From Serratia sp. Ag1 (lineage in GTDB: Bacteria > Pseudomonadota > Gammaproteobacteria > Enterobacterales > Enterobacteriaceae): a stretch of DNA of 54,655 nt. The notes beneath the pieces are model-generated. The model did no database searches, was not told the origin of the DNA, and was given only the letters and a program-made list of their open reading frames with translations. Position 1 is the stretch's first letter. Each line of letters starts with the position of its first letter. This document shows positions 54,566-54,655 of this stretch, piece after piece. The DNA is taken from assembly GCF_000743355.1 (NCBI RefSeq), contig NZ_JQEI01000039.1:1-54655 (forward strand). The letters are read 5' to 3'. The translations under genes and the position numbers were made by a program.

Positions 54566-54655
54566 AATTCTTTCTCATTCCAGCCGTTACATCACATACT
54601 CCTCTCTCGTATGCACGCAACCACCAGAACCAATCCGGAACTTCGCTGAAAATCA
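54566..54655 (-). other. 23S-5S intergenic spacer (partial)
   Basis: These 90 bp lie upstream of the 5S gene. I do not see the 23S 3' end within it, and no tRNA is recognisable. It runs off the window. Confidence 0.7.

Overview
The window looks like chromosome from an Enterobacterales bacterium, most likely Serratia or a close Yersiniaceae relative. Many proteins resemble E. coli counterparts closely from memory (LpxP, YjcE, GhxP, GadB, GltP, Acs, YjcH, ActP, YbcI), and local gene order (yjcE-ghxP, acs-yjcH-actP, ytcA-mdtNOP, gadBC) is enterobacterial. Genus is an inference; no searches were run.

Layout. (1) 1-7.8 kb: one end of an integrated phage satellite, all on the minus strand except one gene. 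It has a P4-type integrase, an AT-rich gene coupled to it, AlpA, a hairpin-rich non-coding stretch, a divergent small RHH-like gene, an Icd/Ash-like gene, three small overlapping genes, a D5/P4-type helicase-primase, a cluster of iterons beside an AT-rich block (probable replication origin), a small gene and an HK97-fold major capsid gene cut by the window edge. A primase, AlpA and its own capsid together suggest a capsid-forming PICI or P4-like satellite. (2) 8.2-17.3 kb: core genes: lpxP, a glutamine-amidotransferase-like protein, an LrgA/LrgB pair with a divergent LysR regulator, a SulP transporter, yjcE and ghxP with a PurR-like box. (3) 17.6-19.5 kb: a glutathione S-transferase gene destroyed by an IS3-family (IS407-like) element, with sequence on the far side that is not the missing gene start. 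(4) 19.7-30.7 kb: a NamZ-like lipoprotein, then a head-to-tail minus-strand series gadB, gadC, amidohydrolase, ytcA, mdtN, mdtO, mdtP-like. It joins glutamate decarboxylation and antiport to a tripartite efflux pump. (5) 31.1-40.4 kb: an eight-gene chaperone-usher operon with the order of Proteus mrpABCDEFGH, ending in a tip adhesin that keeps MrpH-like histidines. Upstream lie a long AT-rich control region and PapI-like and LuxR-type regulators. (6) 41-45 kb: a STAS protein paired with a sugar nucleotidyltransferase, and an unusual fusion of a carotenoid-isomerase-like oxidoreductase with a ferredoxin-reductase-like module. (7) 45-52 kb: ybcI, gltP, acs, yjcH, actP (dicarboxylic amino acid and acetate uptake and use). 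(8) 52.3 kb to end: a GH3 lipoprotein converging on the 5S rRNA end of an rrn operon.

A family of palindromic repeats with arms like TATACCCG..CTTCAAGTTGC recurs between genes (about 19.5, 21.2, 29.2, 30.9 and 49.9 kb). Two half-elements in opposite orientation flank gadB.

The most interesting items are the satellite origin and immunity-like region, the integrase-coupled unknown gene, the gad/amidohydrolase/efflux series, the Mrp-like fimbrial operon under a PapI-like regulator, and the CrtISO-FNR fusion.
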